NCBI GenBank assembly: GCA_016718525.1 | Contig: JADKDD010000002.1 | Coordinates: forward strand, 744,001-808,000 | DNA: 64,000 nucleotides | Origin: Rhodocyclaceae bacterium | GTDB lineage: Bacteria; Pseudomonadota; Gammaproteobacteria; Burkholderiales; Rhodocyclaceae | Reading direction: 5' to 3' | Shown here: one piece after another, positions 1-8,231 of the stretch | Layout of the letters: the number at the start of each line of letters is the position of its first letter | Position numbering within the stretch: position 1 is the first letter of the stretch | The notes under the pieces: model-generated | What the model was told of the DNA's origin: nothing | Database searches by the model: none | What the model saw: the letters and a program-made list of their open reading frames with translations, nothing else | Program-made: the position numbers and the translations under genes

Positions 1-831
1 GGTGAAGATGATCTCAGCACCAGCACTGCTTTACGGATGGGGACCGACGCGGTGCTGAAAGCAGTTACCGATCAGACTGACATTGTGCTTGATGTCAGCT
101 CAATGCCCCGCATAGCCTATTTGTCTGTGATGCTCGCACTTTTGCACCGTTTGGTTCCAGATCGCCAAACAGCAGCTCCTCTAGCTGCATCGGGGATTAA
201 CCTGCAGATTCTGGTTGGTGAAGATGCCGACCTCGATAGCAAAATTCAGTCCGAAGATCCTAGCAATGAACTGGTATTGATACCCGGATTTGCGAGCGCG
301 TTGCAGACCGAAAGTACAAGTGACTGGCCACTTGTTTGGTTTCCAATTCTTGGCGAGAACCGAGTGTCGCAGTTGCAAAAAGTATTGGACGATCAGATTC
401 CAGACTTGGCTGAAATTTGCCCTGTACTGCCCCATCCCTCGCGGAACCCTCGTCGAGGGGATCAACTACTAATTGAATATAAAGTGCCATTGTTTGACGC
501 TCGTGAGACGCCACTCGCTAACGTCCTCTATGCCCACGAAAGCAACCCCTTCGAGGCCTATCGGCAGTTGCTCGGGGCGATGAAGCGCTACAAGCGAAGC
601 CTCAGTATGATCGGAGGATGTCGCTTGGTAGTTACGCCGCTCGCTAGCAAGCTAATTACCTTGGGCGCTGCACTTGCGTGCTATGAAATGAAACTTGATA
701 TTGTCAATCGTGACTATGGCGTCGCAATTCCTTATGCGGAGCCAAAGCGTTATGTCGTTTCGCTGTCATCATTGCGTGCGTCTAATCCGGATGTCTCGGC
801 TATTGTTCTTACTGGCGAATCCTATGCTTGA
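1..831 (+). CDS. Unrecognised protein, 5' end outside window
   Basis: The reading frame is open from base 1, so the first visible ATG (37) is probably internal and the gene begins upstream. The visible part is about 276 residues ending at a TGA at 829-831. It looks soluble: no signal peptide or membrane segment is evident, and alternating hydrophobic strands and helices suggest an alpha/beta fold (for example the stretch LDVSSMPRIAYL early on and LIEYKVPLFDA in the middle). I do not recognise the family and assign no function. Its AT content is higher than that of the EgtB module that follows, which fits separate origin. Nothing downstream for 380 bases appears to belong to the same operon. 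Confidence 0.6.
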   Translation, partial: GEDDLSTSTALRMGTDAVLKAVTDQTDIVLDVSSMPRIAYLSVMLALLHRLVPDRQTAAPLAASGINLQILVGEDADLDSKIQSEDPSNELVLIPGFASALQTESTSDWPLVWFPILGENRVSQLQKVLDDQIPDLAEICPVLPHPSRNPRRGDQLLIEYKVPLFDARETPLANVLYAHESNPFEAYRQLLGAMKRYKRSLSMIGGCRLVVTPLASKLITLGAALACYEMKLDIVNRDYGVAIPYAEPKRYVVSLSSLRASNPDVSAIVLTGESYA

Positions 832-1217
832 TTTTTGAACGGGGTCGGCGGTTCGATGTCCGTTATCACGATAGATTTATGCCAAGGAACTGACATTAGT
901 GACTGGCAGGCTGTAACTCTGCAAGTCAGCCAACTCTCATGACCTTCCAAACTGCAACTTAAGCATACTGTGGATTACTAAGCGTTACAGCTCTCAGGTT
1001 TGGGTCGACACGCTCGTCAGCTATGAAAGCTGAACTGTTGTTGGTAAGTCTCGCAACCTGCGCATCTGATGTCAGTCTGAAGCAGTGATCACAAAGTCCC
1101 CGCTAACCTTTTGCATTGACGTGATTTTCGCCAGTTGGTGCTGGTAACACGCCGTCATTTACGCTTTCAGTCGCGCTAGGATTGCACTAACTTTCAACAA
1201 TCCCCCGCGAGGCCAAT
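832..1217. other. Intergenic stretch without a gene
   Basis: This stretch of 386 bases holds no convincing reading frame. The only recognisable item is one copy of the dispersed 27-bp repeat at 1129-1155. It presumably also holds the promoter of the cupin gene at 1218, but no clear -35/-10 pair stands out. Confidence 0.5.
1129..1155 (-). repeat. Dispersed 27-bp repeat, intact form
   Basis: On the minus strand this reads ACGGCGTGT followed by TACCAGCACCAACTGGCG, one base different from the window consensus (CACCAGCACCAACTGGCG in the second part). The same unit recurs at 10135, 12522, 44267, 51784 and 58120, and in split forms elsewhere. Confidence 0.8.
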
Positions 1218-1700
1218 ATGCCAAACCAACAACCCCCCGTCGCCATCCTCGCCGCCGAAGTTCCCGCCCGCACCAAGCCCTCGGTCTATCCCGAGCCATT
1301 TGCCTCGCGCATGGCGGGCCGCGAAAAGCGCGTGCTGGGCGATCTGTTTGGCCTCGCCAACTTTGGCGTGAATCTCACGCGCCTCGCGCCCGATGCGTCG
1401 TCGGCGCTACGCCATGCGCATGCGAAGCAGGACGAATTCATCTACATCCTTGAGGGCCGGCCAACGCTGCACACCGACGAAGGCCGCCGCACGCTGGCGC
1501 CGGGCATGTGCGCCGGCTTTAAGGCCGGGACGGGCAACGGCCACCGCCTGATCAACGAGACCAGCGAGGTGGTGGTGTATCTTGAGGTGGGCGACCGATC
1601 AAAGGGCGACACGGTGATTTATCCGGACGACGATCTGAAGGCGACGCTGGTGGATGGGCAGTGGCGGTTTTGTCATAAGGATGACACGCCGTATGGGTAA
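1218..1700 (+). CDS. Cupin-domain protein
   Basis: A 160-residue single-domain cupin. The beta-barrel region runs from about residue 45 to 130. Motif 1 is visible as RHAHAKQDEFIYILEG (metal-binding His-x-His pair, then Glu), and motif 2 as PGMCAGFKAGTGNGHRLIN with its His. Such small cupins bind a metal ion and act as isomerases, dioxygenases or ligand sensors; the substrate cannot be told from sequence. It lies 79 bases upstream of egtB on the same strand, so the two may be cotranscribed. No signal peptide is seen, so the protein should be cytoplasmic. Confidence 0.8.
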   Translation: MPNQQPPVAILAAEVPARTKPSVYPEPFASRMAGREKRVLGDLFGLANFGVNLTRLAPDASSALRHAHAKQDEFIYILEGRPTLHTDEGRRTLAPGMCAGFKAGTGNGHRLINETSEVVVYLEVGDRSKGDTVIYPDDDLKATLVDGQWRFCHKDDTPYG

Positions 1701-1779
1701 AACAGCGGCGGGCCAGGGCGCGGCGTAAGGAAAGCCTGCTGCCGGACGACCAATCAGGCAGACAGGCAAGGAGACCGGC

Positions 1780-3141
1780 ATGGGCATGAAGGCAGAAGTG
1801 AAGGTGCAAGCGCAGGCGCCCGGCGCGGCCTTGCCGGAGAGCCAGGCGGAGCGGTTTTTGGCGATACGCCGGATGACGCGCTCGCTCGCCGCGCCGCTAT
1901 CGGCCGAGGATTGCGCGATTCAATCGATGCCGGATGCCAGCCCGGTGAAGTGGCATCTGGCGCACACCACGTGGTTTTTTGAGACCTTTGTGCTGGCGGC
2001 GCATTTGCCCGGCTACCAGGCGTTTGATCCGCCGTTCCGGGTGCTGTTTAATTCCTACTATCACTCGGTGGGCGAGCGCCACCCGCGACTGGAGCGCGGG
2101 ATGCTGACGCGCCCGGACCTGGCGCAGGTGCTGGCGTATCGCGCGCAGGTGGAGCAGGCGATGCTTGATCTGCTTGGCGGCGCGGCGTTGCCACCCGAGC
2201 TGGCGGCGATTGTCGAGCTGGGTCTGCACCACGAGCAGCAGCATCAGGAGCTGATTTTGACCGACGTGAAACATTTGCTCTCGCGCAATCCGCTCAAGCC
2301 GGCGTATCAGGACAAATGGCCGCTGACGCCGATTCATCCCTGCGCGCGGCGCTGGCTTGGCTTTGCCGAAGGGCTGTACCAGATCGGCCATGCGGGCACG
2401 GGTTTTTGCTTTGACAACGAGACGCCGCGCCATCGGGTGTGGCTCGATGCATTTGAGCTGGCTTCGCACCCGGTGACCCACGGCGACTTTATCGAGTTCA
2501 TTGAAGACGGCGGCTACCGGCGGCCGGAGCTTTGGCTTTCGGCCGGCTGGGACGCGGTTGCCGCGCGCGGCTGGCAGGCGCCGCTGTATTGGACGCAGCA
2601 GGACGGGCGCTGGATGGTATTTACGCTGCATGGCGAGGTGCCGGTGGATCCGCACACGCCGATTTGTCATGTCAGCTTTTATGAGGCCGAGGCGTTTGCG
2701 CGCTGGGCCGGGGCACGGCTGCCGACCGAGGCGGAATGGGAAGTGGCGGTGCAGTTGAAGGCAAACCCGGCGGCAGATTTGACGAGTCAATCGACGGCAC
2801 AAGCAACGACACAATCAACAACTTCGCGCGGCAATTTCCTTGAGAGCGGCGCGCTGCATCCGCTGGCGCTGCGCGAGACACCGGCCGAGGGCATGCTGGC
2901 GCAAGCCTTTGGCGATGTGTGGGAATGGACCCGCAGCGATTACAGCCCCTACCCCGGCTTTCGCTGCGCACCCGGCGCGGTGGGCGAATACAACGGCAAA
3001 TTTATGAGCGGCCAATACGTCCTGCGCGGCGGCTCCTGCGCCACGCCCACCAGCCACATCCGCCCCAGCTACCGCAACTTCTTCCCCGCCGATGCACGCT
3101 GGCAGTTTTCGGGGCTGCGTCTGGCGAGGGATGTGGGGTGA
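1780..3141 (+). CDS. egtB: Ergothioneine-biosynthesis-type sulfoxide synthase EgtB
   Basis: A 453-residue EgtB-family protein. The N-terminal DinB-like domain supplies the iron ligands: KWHLAHTTW near residue 57 and LHHEQQHQE near 149, giving the three-histidine site typical of EgtB. The C-terminal half is a formylglycine-generating-enzyme-like (FGE-sulfatase) domain ending in the conserved GLRLARD. EgtB joins trimethylhistidine to a cysteine or gamma-glutamylcysteine with O2 at a non-haem iron. No egtD methyltransferase gene is in the window. Related SenA proteins of selenoneine synthesis are built the same way, but no senB or selD-like neighbour is present to support that. Its last 78 bases plus the following repeat recur as a second copy at 4386-4463. 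Confidence 0.85.
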   Translation: MGMKAEVKVQAQAPGAALPESQAERFLAIRRMTRSLAAPLSAEDCAIQSMPDASPVKWHLAHTTWFFETFVLAAHLPGYQAFDPPFRVLFNSYYHSVGERHPRLERGMLTRPDLAQVLAYRAQVEQAMLDLLGGAALPPELAAIVELGLHHEQQHQELILTDVKHLLSRNPLKPAYQDKWPLTPIHPCARRWLGFAEGLYQIGHAGTGFCFDNETPRHRVWLDAFELASHPVTHGDFIEFIEDGGYRRPELWLSAGWDAVAARGWQAPLYWTQQDGRWMVFTLHGEVPVDPHTPICHVSFYEAEAFARWAGARLPTEAEWEVAVQLKANPAADLTSQSTAQATTQSTTSRGNFLESGALHPLALRETPAEGMLAQAFGDVWEWTRSDYSPYPGFRCAPGAVGEYNGKFMSGQYVLRGGSCATPTSHIRPSYRNFFPADARWQFSGLRLARDVG

Positions 3142-3169
3142 GGTTGGATCGCGTCAGTTGGTGCTGATG
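3092..3169 (+). repeat. 78-bp direct repeat, copy 1 (egtB 3' end)
   Basis: These 78 bases hold the last codons of egtB and the start of the next dispersed repeat. They match 4386-4463 in the same orientation with about four mismatches. The two copies bracket the membrane-protein gene at 3325-4290. Confidence 0.85.
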
Positions 3170-3178
3170 GGACGCCGT
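3151..3178 (-). repeat. Dispersed repeat, variant form
   Basis: Reads GCGTCAGTTGGTGCTGAT then GGGACGCCGT on the plus strand. This is a diverged member of the ACGGCGTGT + CACCAGCACCAACTGGCG family, directly after the egtB stop codon. Confidence 0.7.
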
Positions 3179-3324
3179 AAAGGACGCTCCCGATGTGTGA
3201 ATTTCCCTTGAGTCTTCTTCTAAACTGGACGCTCAAACTGGGCCGCAAGTCTCCAGGCCAAGTTGGTCCGACAGGTCCGGTCGGCTCGCGTTAAGTGCAC
3301 GCTTACCACAGGGAGCTTGATGCT

Positions 3325-4290
3325 ATGACTTCGAGTACCTCAGACAATGTGACGATTTCCCTGCGGGGTTCGGAACTGGTCATCGAACGACGATGGCTCG
3401 ATAGCGACTCCCTCGGTCCGGCGACATTGAGAGCCGTTCTCTTTAATGCTTTTCTCGGGTTCTTTTTTTTCCATTCGTCCTCGCTATTCATTTCCCCATC
3501 TGCGGGACCCGTTGCGCCTGCCATTGCTATTGCTGCTGTTTTGCTTGCGACGGGAATTAGCCTGGCCTACGGTGTTGCGACAGCTTGGCTGAATCGAACG
3601 GTCATCGTCGTTACCCGCACGAGTATTTCGGTTCGACATGGCCCGCTGCCCTGGCCCGGAAACAAGGTCATTTCGACGGCTGGTATCAAACAACTGCATG
3701 TTGTCATGTCGGAATGGGGCAGATCGGTGCGGCGGCGGCGCGTTTTCACAGCTGATCTCATTGCCGAGACCACGGACGGTCAGCGCACGAAAATCGCCGG
3801 CGGATTCAAGCATCCGGAAGCGGTCAAGCAAGGGATAGAAAAATATCTGTCCATCAAGCCCGTCAAGCCAGTGCCTCCTGACGCCGCGGAAATTGATAGA
3901 CAAGCCATCGACCAATTTCTCGCGGGCCAACCTGTCAAGCAGTCGCCCGCAAAGGCCGCTCCGCAAAAAGCATCGGGCCCGGCGACAACGCTCTCGGCAG
4001 TGATCGCTTTTTGGCTTTTCACCTTGCTTTGGAATGGCTTGATCTGGCGATTCGTTTGGCATTTGGAGTCGGCACAGGGAATGGCTGGAGTGTGGGACAA
4101 CATCGGGTTCATCGCACCATTGGGATTGACAGGCCTCGCCCTGTTTTTCTGGGCCATTCCGCGGACCATCAAGTATTTTCGTACGCGAAGCACGACACAA
4201 CGCAACGAAAAATGGGGTAAGAAGGAATGGGCCTTTCTAGGGGTGATCGCTTGGTTCGGCTTTGTCGCCTGGATATTTTCCCACGGCTAG
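3325..4290 (+). CDS. Membrane protein of unknown function
   Basis: About 321 residues from the ATG at 3325, which has GGGA ten bases upstream. An in-frame GTG at 3295 would add ten residues but has no good ribosome site. Two hydrophobic hairpins are visible near the N-terminus (around residues 30-85). A soluble, basic middle section (about 90-205) follows, with a proline/lysine-rich linker (KPVKPVPPDAAE, QPVKQSPAKAAPQ). There are further membrane spans in the last 120 residues (SAVIAFWLFTLLWNGLIW, PLGLTGLALFFWAIP, WAFLGVIAWFGFVAWIF). I do not recognise the family. The gene is bracketed by 78-bp direct repeats derived from the egtB 3' end, so it may have been inserted here. Confidence 0.6.
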   Translation: MTSSTSDNVTISLRGSELVIERRWLDSDSLGPATLRAVLFNAFLGFFFFHSSSLFISPSAGPVAPAIAIAAVLLATGISLAYGVATAWLNRTVIVVTRTSISVRHGPLPWPGNKVISTAGIKQLHVVMSEWGRSVRRRRVFTADLIAETTDGQRTKIAGGFKHPEAVKQGIEKYLSIKPVKPVPPDAAEIDRQAIDQFLAGQPVKQSPAKAAPQKASGPATTLSAVIAFWLFTLLWNGLIWRFVWHLESAQGMAGVWDNIGFIAPLGLTGLALFFWAIPRTIKYFRTRSTTQRNEKWGKKEWAFLGVIAWFGFVAWIFSHG

Positions 4291-4385
4291 CCTTGATAAA
4301 CGGCGCTGGTCACATTCACCCCTTCGCCACGACCCATTTGCCTGGCGACCTGAGCTGAGCGCAGCAGTGCTAAGCTGACGCGCCT

Positions 4386-4463
4386 ATGCGCGCTGGCAGT
4401 TTTCGGGGCTGCGTCTGGCAAGGGATGCGGGGTGAGGATGGATCGCGTCAGTTGGTGCTGATG
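4386..4463 (+). repeat. 78-bp direct repeat, copy 2 (egtB 3' end)
   Basis: Second copy of the egtB tail found at 3092-3169, here without the rest of the gene. It ends in the left half of the dispersed repeat. Confidence 0.85.
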
Positions 4464-4549
4464 AAGCAAATACAAATCCAAAAACTACCAGCGACAGGGC
4501 GGTCGCGCAAAAGACGCGCTCTTCGCCGTCGCGTGTGGTGATACGCCGT
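4445..4549 (-). repeat. Dispersed repeat split by about 76 bases
   Basis: GCGTCAGTTGGTGCTGATG at 4445-4463 matches one half of the dispersed repeat, and GATACGCCGT at 4540-4549 matches the other half. The 76 bases between them contain no gene. The break lies close to the internal position at which other copies are split. Confidence 0.55.
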
Positions 4550-4567
4550 CACGCGCACACGCTGCGA

Positions 4568-5152
4568 TCAGCTTCGGGCAAAGACAAGCAGTTGCGTGTA
4601 GTTACGGGCATCGGCAGCTTGCAGTGCGGTGATATACGCTTGTCGCGTTGCGCTAGCGTCGACCAGACTGCGGCTGCCCCAGGTGAAACGGGACTGGCCT
4701 AGTCGCTCGGCAAGCAGATCGGCCATCAGCCGAGCATGACGACCGTTGCCGTTTGGGAATGGGTGAATGGCGACCAAGCGGTGATGGAAGCGCGCGGCGA
4801 CTTCGTCGGGCGGATAGCTGGTGTGTGCTATCTGCACAGCAACATCGTCCAGTAGTTTGCGCAGCTCGACAGAAATGTTGAGCCAATCGACACCGATATT
4901 TTTATCGGACTTGCGAAATTGTCCGGCCCAGCGCCATGTATCGCCGAACATTTGCTTGTGTAATTGACGGACAAAAGCCTCGCTGAGAATTTCTTTGCGC
5001 TGCTTGCCCGCCCACGCTTCGCCTTGCAGGATGTTGAGCTGCTCCCACTCGTTCAACTCGCGTTGGTTGGTGATGTGACCTGGGATCAGGCTGGCGCGTT
5101 CATCCGCATCCAGCGGCGTGGCGCCGGGCGGGTATTCGAGATTGATCGTCAT
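4568..5152 (-). CDS. Fic-domain 'mobile mystery protein B'
   Basis: A 194-residue Fic-family protein. The Fic active-site motif HPFPNGNGRHAR is at about residues 130-141 and fits the HxFxxGNGRxxR pattern, with catalytic His and both Arg residues present. The N-terminus (TPLDADERASLIPGHI) and overall length match the TIGR02613 'mobile mystery protein B' family. Fic enzymes transfer AMP or a related group to target proteins. The upstream gene ends at 5149 and this one starts at 5152, so stop and start overlap as ATGA and the pair should be translated together. The pairing with an HTH protein suggests a toxin-antitoxin-like unit, which is inference. Confidence 0.85.
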   Translation of the reverse strand: MTINLEYPPGATPLDADERASLIPGHITNQRELNEWEQLNILQGEAWAGKQRKEILSEAFVRQLHKQMFGDTWRWAGQFRKSDKNIGVDWLNISVELRKLLDDVAVQIAHTSYPPDEVAARFHHRLVAIHPFPNGNGRHARLMADLLAERLGQSRFTWGSRSLVDASATRQAYITALQAADARNYTQLLVFARS

Positions 5153-5625
5153 GGCTTGTTGCGCACGCGCCAGAGATTTCGCGGTGGGCCATTGCGCAAT
5201 GCTTCGGCGAGCGCGCGGGTTTGCGCCTCGACGGTCTCCTGTGAGGTCGATTGCGCTTCAAGCGCCATGCTGTGGCTGACTGCGGCCATTTGCTGGCGTG
5301 CCAAGTCGGTCGCCCGGGCTTCCAGCGATTGTGCTAGCGACTGACGGGGCACCAGGGAATATTGAAGCTCGCAGTTCAGTGCTTCAGCGGCACGGCGCAG
5401 ACTTGCCAAGGTGATCGTGTCGTCAGCTTCGGAGGTCTCCAGCCGCGTCACGGTCGACGTGGCAACGCCTAGCCGAGCAGCGAGGTGCGTTGCGGTCATG
5501 CCTATGCCTTCGCGAATTGCTTTGATCCAACCGGACGATGGACGCGCGGGCAGATTGGCATCGCGCCAGCGATTCAGGGCGATATCGAGTTGGCGTAGCT
5601 TGAGTTGAGGGAAGCTGGATTTCAT
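5149..5625 (-). CDS. HTH 'mobile mystery protein A'
   Basis: A 158-residue protein with an XRE-type helix-turn-helix at about residues 33-80 (GMTATHLAARLGVATSTVTRLE). The C-terminal part is helical and rich in Ala and Gln. It matches the TIGR02612 'mobile mystery protein A' type, which is regularly found just upstream of the Fic partner, as here. It is likely the DNA-binding regulator and possible antitoxin of the pair. Three TTGC-N8-GCAA dyads spaced exactly 33 bp lie immediately upstream of its start codon, which points to autoregulation. Confidence 0.85.
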   Translation of the reverse strand: MKSSFPQLKLRQLDIALNRWRDANLPARPSSGWIKAIREGIGMTATHLAARLGVATSTVTRLETSEADDTITLASLRRAAEALNCELQYSLVPRQSLAQSLEARATDLARQQMAAVSHSMALEAQSTSQETVEAQTRALAEALRNGPPRNLWRVRNKP

Positions 5626-5629
5626 TATT

Positions 5630-5711
5630 TTGCGTTATGATGCAATATATATTGTTCGTATATTGCACTATGATGCAAATATTGTAAATACTTTATTGCG
5701 CTTTGATGCAA
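5630..5711 (-). promoter_or_regulatory. Three phased operators upstream of mobile mystery A
   Basis: The dyad TTGC-N8-GCAA occurs at 5630-5645, 5663-5678 and 5696-5711. Each also contains the direct repeat TNTGATGCAA (5636, 5669, 5702). The spacing is exactly 33 bp twice, close to three DNA turns, so all three face the same side of the helix. The region is AT-rich and the first site begins five bases from the ATG. The HTH partner is the obvious candidate binder. Confidence 0.7.
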
Positions 5712-5856
5712 TTATGTGTTGCCAGATTGCATCTGCAAAGGCAAAAATGCCTTGCCGGTTGATGCCGGTGACGGGATGGCCCGTGCATCGTACGATGAAT
5801 ATGGTACAAACTGACGGCCAAGCGATTTTGCCTTGACGACCTTGGGCGGAGAAACC

Positions 5857-6732
5857 ATGACTGATGCCCGCATGACCCTACGCGCGATGCCGTTTGTATT
5901 CGAGCCGAGCAACAAACATTGGAACCCGGGCCACTGGAACACGGCGCGGCCGGAGTTTTCTCAGGTGGTGAATTCGGCTTCGCTGGCGATGCCTTTTCTG
6001 GAACCGTATTTGATTCGCTCGATGCGCGCTGCGCGCAGCAAAATTACTGACCCGGCATTGTTGGCTGATCTGGATTTGTACATCCGGCAGGAGGCTGCGC
6101 ATTACAAACAGCACCAGCTGTTTAACGAAACCTTGCGTGCCGCGGGCTACACCTGCATTGATGCGATTGAGAGCCGGCTCGCTGCGGATTACAGCAAGCT
6201 GGAAAAGGAACGCTCGCTGCGCTTTAACCTGGCCTACGCCGAAGGCTTTGAGGCGATGGCGTTGGCGATCGGACAGATGCTGATTGAAGACCGCGTGCAT
6301 TTGTTTGGCGACAGCAAGCCTGCGGTGGCGTCTTTGGTGTTATGGCATTTTGTCGAAGAGATCGAACACAAGAGCGTGGCTTATGACGTCTTGCACCACC
6401 TGCACCCGGGCTACTTCTTGCGCATCGGCGGTTTGATCTACGCCACGGCGCACATTTTCTGGCGCACCCGGCAGGGCTATCACAGACTGCTCAAGGAAGA
6501 CGGGCTGTCGCGCTCATTGGCCAGCCATTGGGCGCTGACCAAGGTGATTTACCGGGTGCTGTTCAACATTCTGCCCAAATGGTTGCGCATTCTCCGGCCC
6601 GGTTATCACCCGCGCCAGATTGCTGATCCGGCTTGGGGTCTGGCCTGGGCGAAGCTGTTTCGCGACAACCCGGCGGGCGCGGCAAAGCTGGACACGGCGC
6701 GGCTTGCTGAGCCGGTTCCGGTGCCGTCTTGA
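5857..6732 (+). CDS. Predicted metal-dependent hydrolase (PF10118 type)
   Basis: About 291 residues from the ATG at 5857, chosen because GGAG lies six bases upstream; an in-frame start at 5833 lacks this. Metal-binding motifs RQEAAHYKQH (about residue 80) and HFVEEIEHKSVAYDV (about 165), together with a Glu in the AYAEGFEAMA helix, give the paired E..ExxH arrangement of a di-iron helical bundle. This fits the COG3687 family of predicted metal-dependent hydrolases, whose substrates are unknown. It is followed 31 bases later by a membrane protein on the same strand, and the two could form an operon. Confidence 0.75.
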   Translation: MTDARMTLRAMPFVFEPSNKHWNPGHWNTARPEFSQVVNSASLAMPFLEPYLIRSMRAARSKITDPALLADLDLYIRQEAAHYKQHQLFNETLRAAGYTCIDAIESRLAADYSKLEKERSLRFNLAYAEGFEAMALAIGQMLIEDRVHLFGDSKPAVASLVLWHFVEEIEHKSVAYDVLHHLHPGYFLRIGGLIYATAHIFWRTRQGYHRLLKEDGLSRSLASHWALTKVIYRVLFNILPKWLRILRPGYHPRQIADPAWGLAWAKLFRDNPAGAAKLDTARLAEPVPVPS

Positions 6733-6763
6733 TTAACCACTTCGCCTCGTCTTGAGACCAGTC

Positions 6764-7279
6764 ATGAGCGAACAACAAACCATCAGCAAAAGGCTGCAAG
6801 CCTTGTTTTTTCTCAACGGCCTCGGGCTGTTTATCGCCGGAATCTTGTTTGGCTGGGCGTGGTTTTTCAGTCTGCTCGAGCAGATTGTGCTGTGGCCGCT
6901 GCCGGTACAAATCGACGTGCAGATTCCTGGTGATTCGCGCGCCTACCGGATGGGCCACATGGAGGCGATTACCCAGGGCTTGTTGTTGATGGCGCTGGCC
7001 TTTGGCGGGCAGTTCATGTGGCTGACCAGGAAGCAATTCAACGTGTTGTTCTGGACGGCGCTGGTCACCGGCTGGATGTTCACGCTGCCGGCGATGGCCA
7101 ACACCTTCTTTGGCACCCGCGGCCTGGCCTTCGGCGGCGGCCCGTTCAAAGCCAGCCTGGCCAATGACGTGATCTACCTGCTCGGCTGGCCTCCCGTGGT
7201 CTGCGTGCATATCGTGTTTGCGATTGCGGTGATCGGGGTGGTTCGGTATTTGAAACTGCCGGATAGCGGGAACCGCTAA
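6764..7279 (+). CDS. Styrene-oxide-isomerase-like membrane protein
   Basis: A 171-residue integral membrane protein with four predicted spans (about residues 12-35, 65-85, 93-115 and 140-162). Size, topology and motifs resemble the StyC styrene oxide isomerase family: a GHMEAITQGLLL segment on the second span and the ANTFFGTRGLAFGG loop. Family members are small haem-containing membrane isomerases, but many homologues have no known substrate. There is no styrene monooxygenase nearby, so the specific reaction is open. The start at 6764 is the ATG of MSEQQ; upstream in-frame starts look worse. Confidence 0.6.
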   Translation: MSEQQTISKRLQALFFLNGLGLFIAGILFGWAWFFSLLEQIVLWPLPVQIDVQIPGDSRAYRMGHMEAITQGLLLMALAFGGQFMWLTRKQFNVLFWTALVTGWMFTLPAMANTFFGTRGLAFGGGPFKASLANDVIYLLGWPPVVCVHIVFAIAVIGVVRYLKLPDSGNR

Positions 7280-7452
7280 GACGCAAGTACCCGGCGGAGG
7301 GCATGCCGTCTTTCACACCGTCCTTTCCTCCGCCTGTCGCAAAGGCTTTGCCGCTACCGACGCCTGGCGACAAGCTGCGACCTGTTCCGGCAATTCCACA
7401 TCCCTTGTCCGATACCTTTTGCCTGCGCGATGCGTTGAGAGGAAAGCCAATC

Positions 7453-8133
7453 ATGTTGAAAGTGATCGTCGCGACAATCATCACACTGCCGCTCACGCTC
7501 TGTGTTCCGGCAATTGCACAAACTGCTCGCGATCCTTATGCCTTCGCAGCGGTGGCCGATGCGTCGCGCTGGACATTGCTGAATGTCGATGCCAAGTCGA
7601 TGGATTCGGCCGGCAGACCGGCGCTACATTTGGTGAGCCATGGCGATTCGGCGAACGGGATTATCGGTCTGGCGCTGCCCAAGGGAGAAGTCTTCAACAC
7701 CGGCGTGGTTGAGCTGGATTTGAAAGGCAAGAGCCTGCGGGGCAACAGCTTTTTGGGCATCGCTTTTAACGTGAGCGATGCCAGGCAGTTCGAGGCGGTT
7801 TATTTCCGACCGTTCAACTTTAATGTCGATCTGCCCTTCCGCGACCGCGCGGTGCAATACATCGCCTGGCCGGCAAATACGTGGGAGGTCTTGCGCAAGG
7901 GCAAGCCGGGGCAGTTTGAGGCGCGGGTAGCAAATGTGCCCGACGCAGACGACTGGTTTCATGCAAGGATCGAGATCAAGGCGCGCGAGGTAAAGGTTTT
8001 CGTCAATGGCGCCAGCGAGCCAAGCCTGGTGGTCGAACGCCTGGCAGTCGGTGGCGTGCCGCGACCGGTCGGTTTGTTTGTCGATACCGCCGACGGCTTC
8101 TACGCCAATCTGCGGATAAGCCGCGACGACTAG
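7453..8133 (+). CDS. Secreted protein, lectin-like (DUF1080-like) fold
   Basis: About 226 residues from the ATG at 7453, preceded by a good ribosome site (GAGGAAAG). The open frame extends back to 7303, but that stretch does not look coding and would bury the signal peptide. The N-terminus MLKVIVATIITLPLTLCV followed by PAIAQ is a clear signal peptide with cleavage near residue 23. The mature part resembles concanavalin-like jelly-roll domains: a predicted run of beta strands with the pattern GDSANGIIGLALP, GNSFLGIAFNVSD and AVYFRPFNF. It is likely periplasmic. No catalytic residues can be named. Confidence 0.65.
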   Translation: MLKVIVATIITLPLTLCVPAIAQTARDPYAFAAVADASRWTLLNVDAKSMDSAGRPALHLVSHGDSANGIIGLALPKGEVFNTGVVELDLKGKSLRGNSFLGIAFNVSDARQFEAVYFRPFNFNVDLPFRDRAVQYIAWPANTWEVLRKGKPGQFEARVANVPDADDWFHARIEIKAREVKVFVNGASEPSLVVERLAVGGVPRPVGLFVDTADGFYANLRISRDD

Positions 8134-8231
8134 CCGACGCACTGCGTATCGACGTCCATCGTTCCCGCGTCGCTTCTGCTTCGACCAAAACGCGATTACC
8201 ATAAGGGCTTGCTTCCGGCGAAGGAAGAAAG

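Noticed and set aside
1897..2814. Long minus-strand frame opposite egtB (305 codons)
   Set aside because: It is rich in Arg, His and Pro, lacks any family features and lies wholly opposite a well-conserved gene; it is a GC-driven shadow.
5712..5856. Possible small gene between the operators and the hydrolase gene
   Set aside because: Only short frames with no ribosome site or similarity; treated as a leader region.
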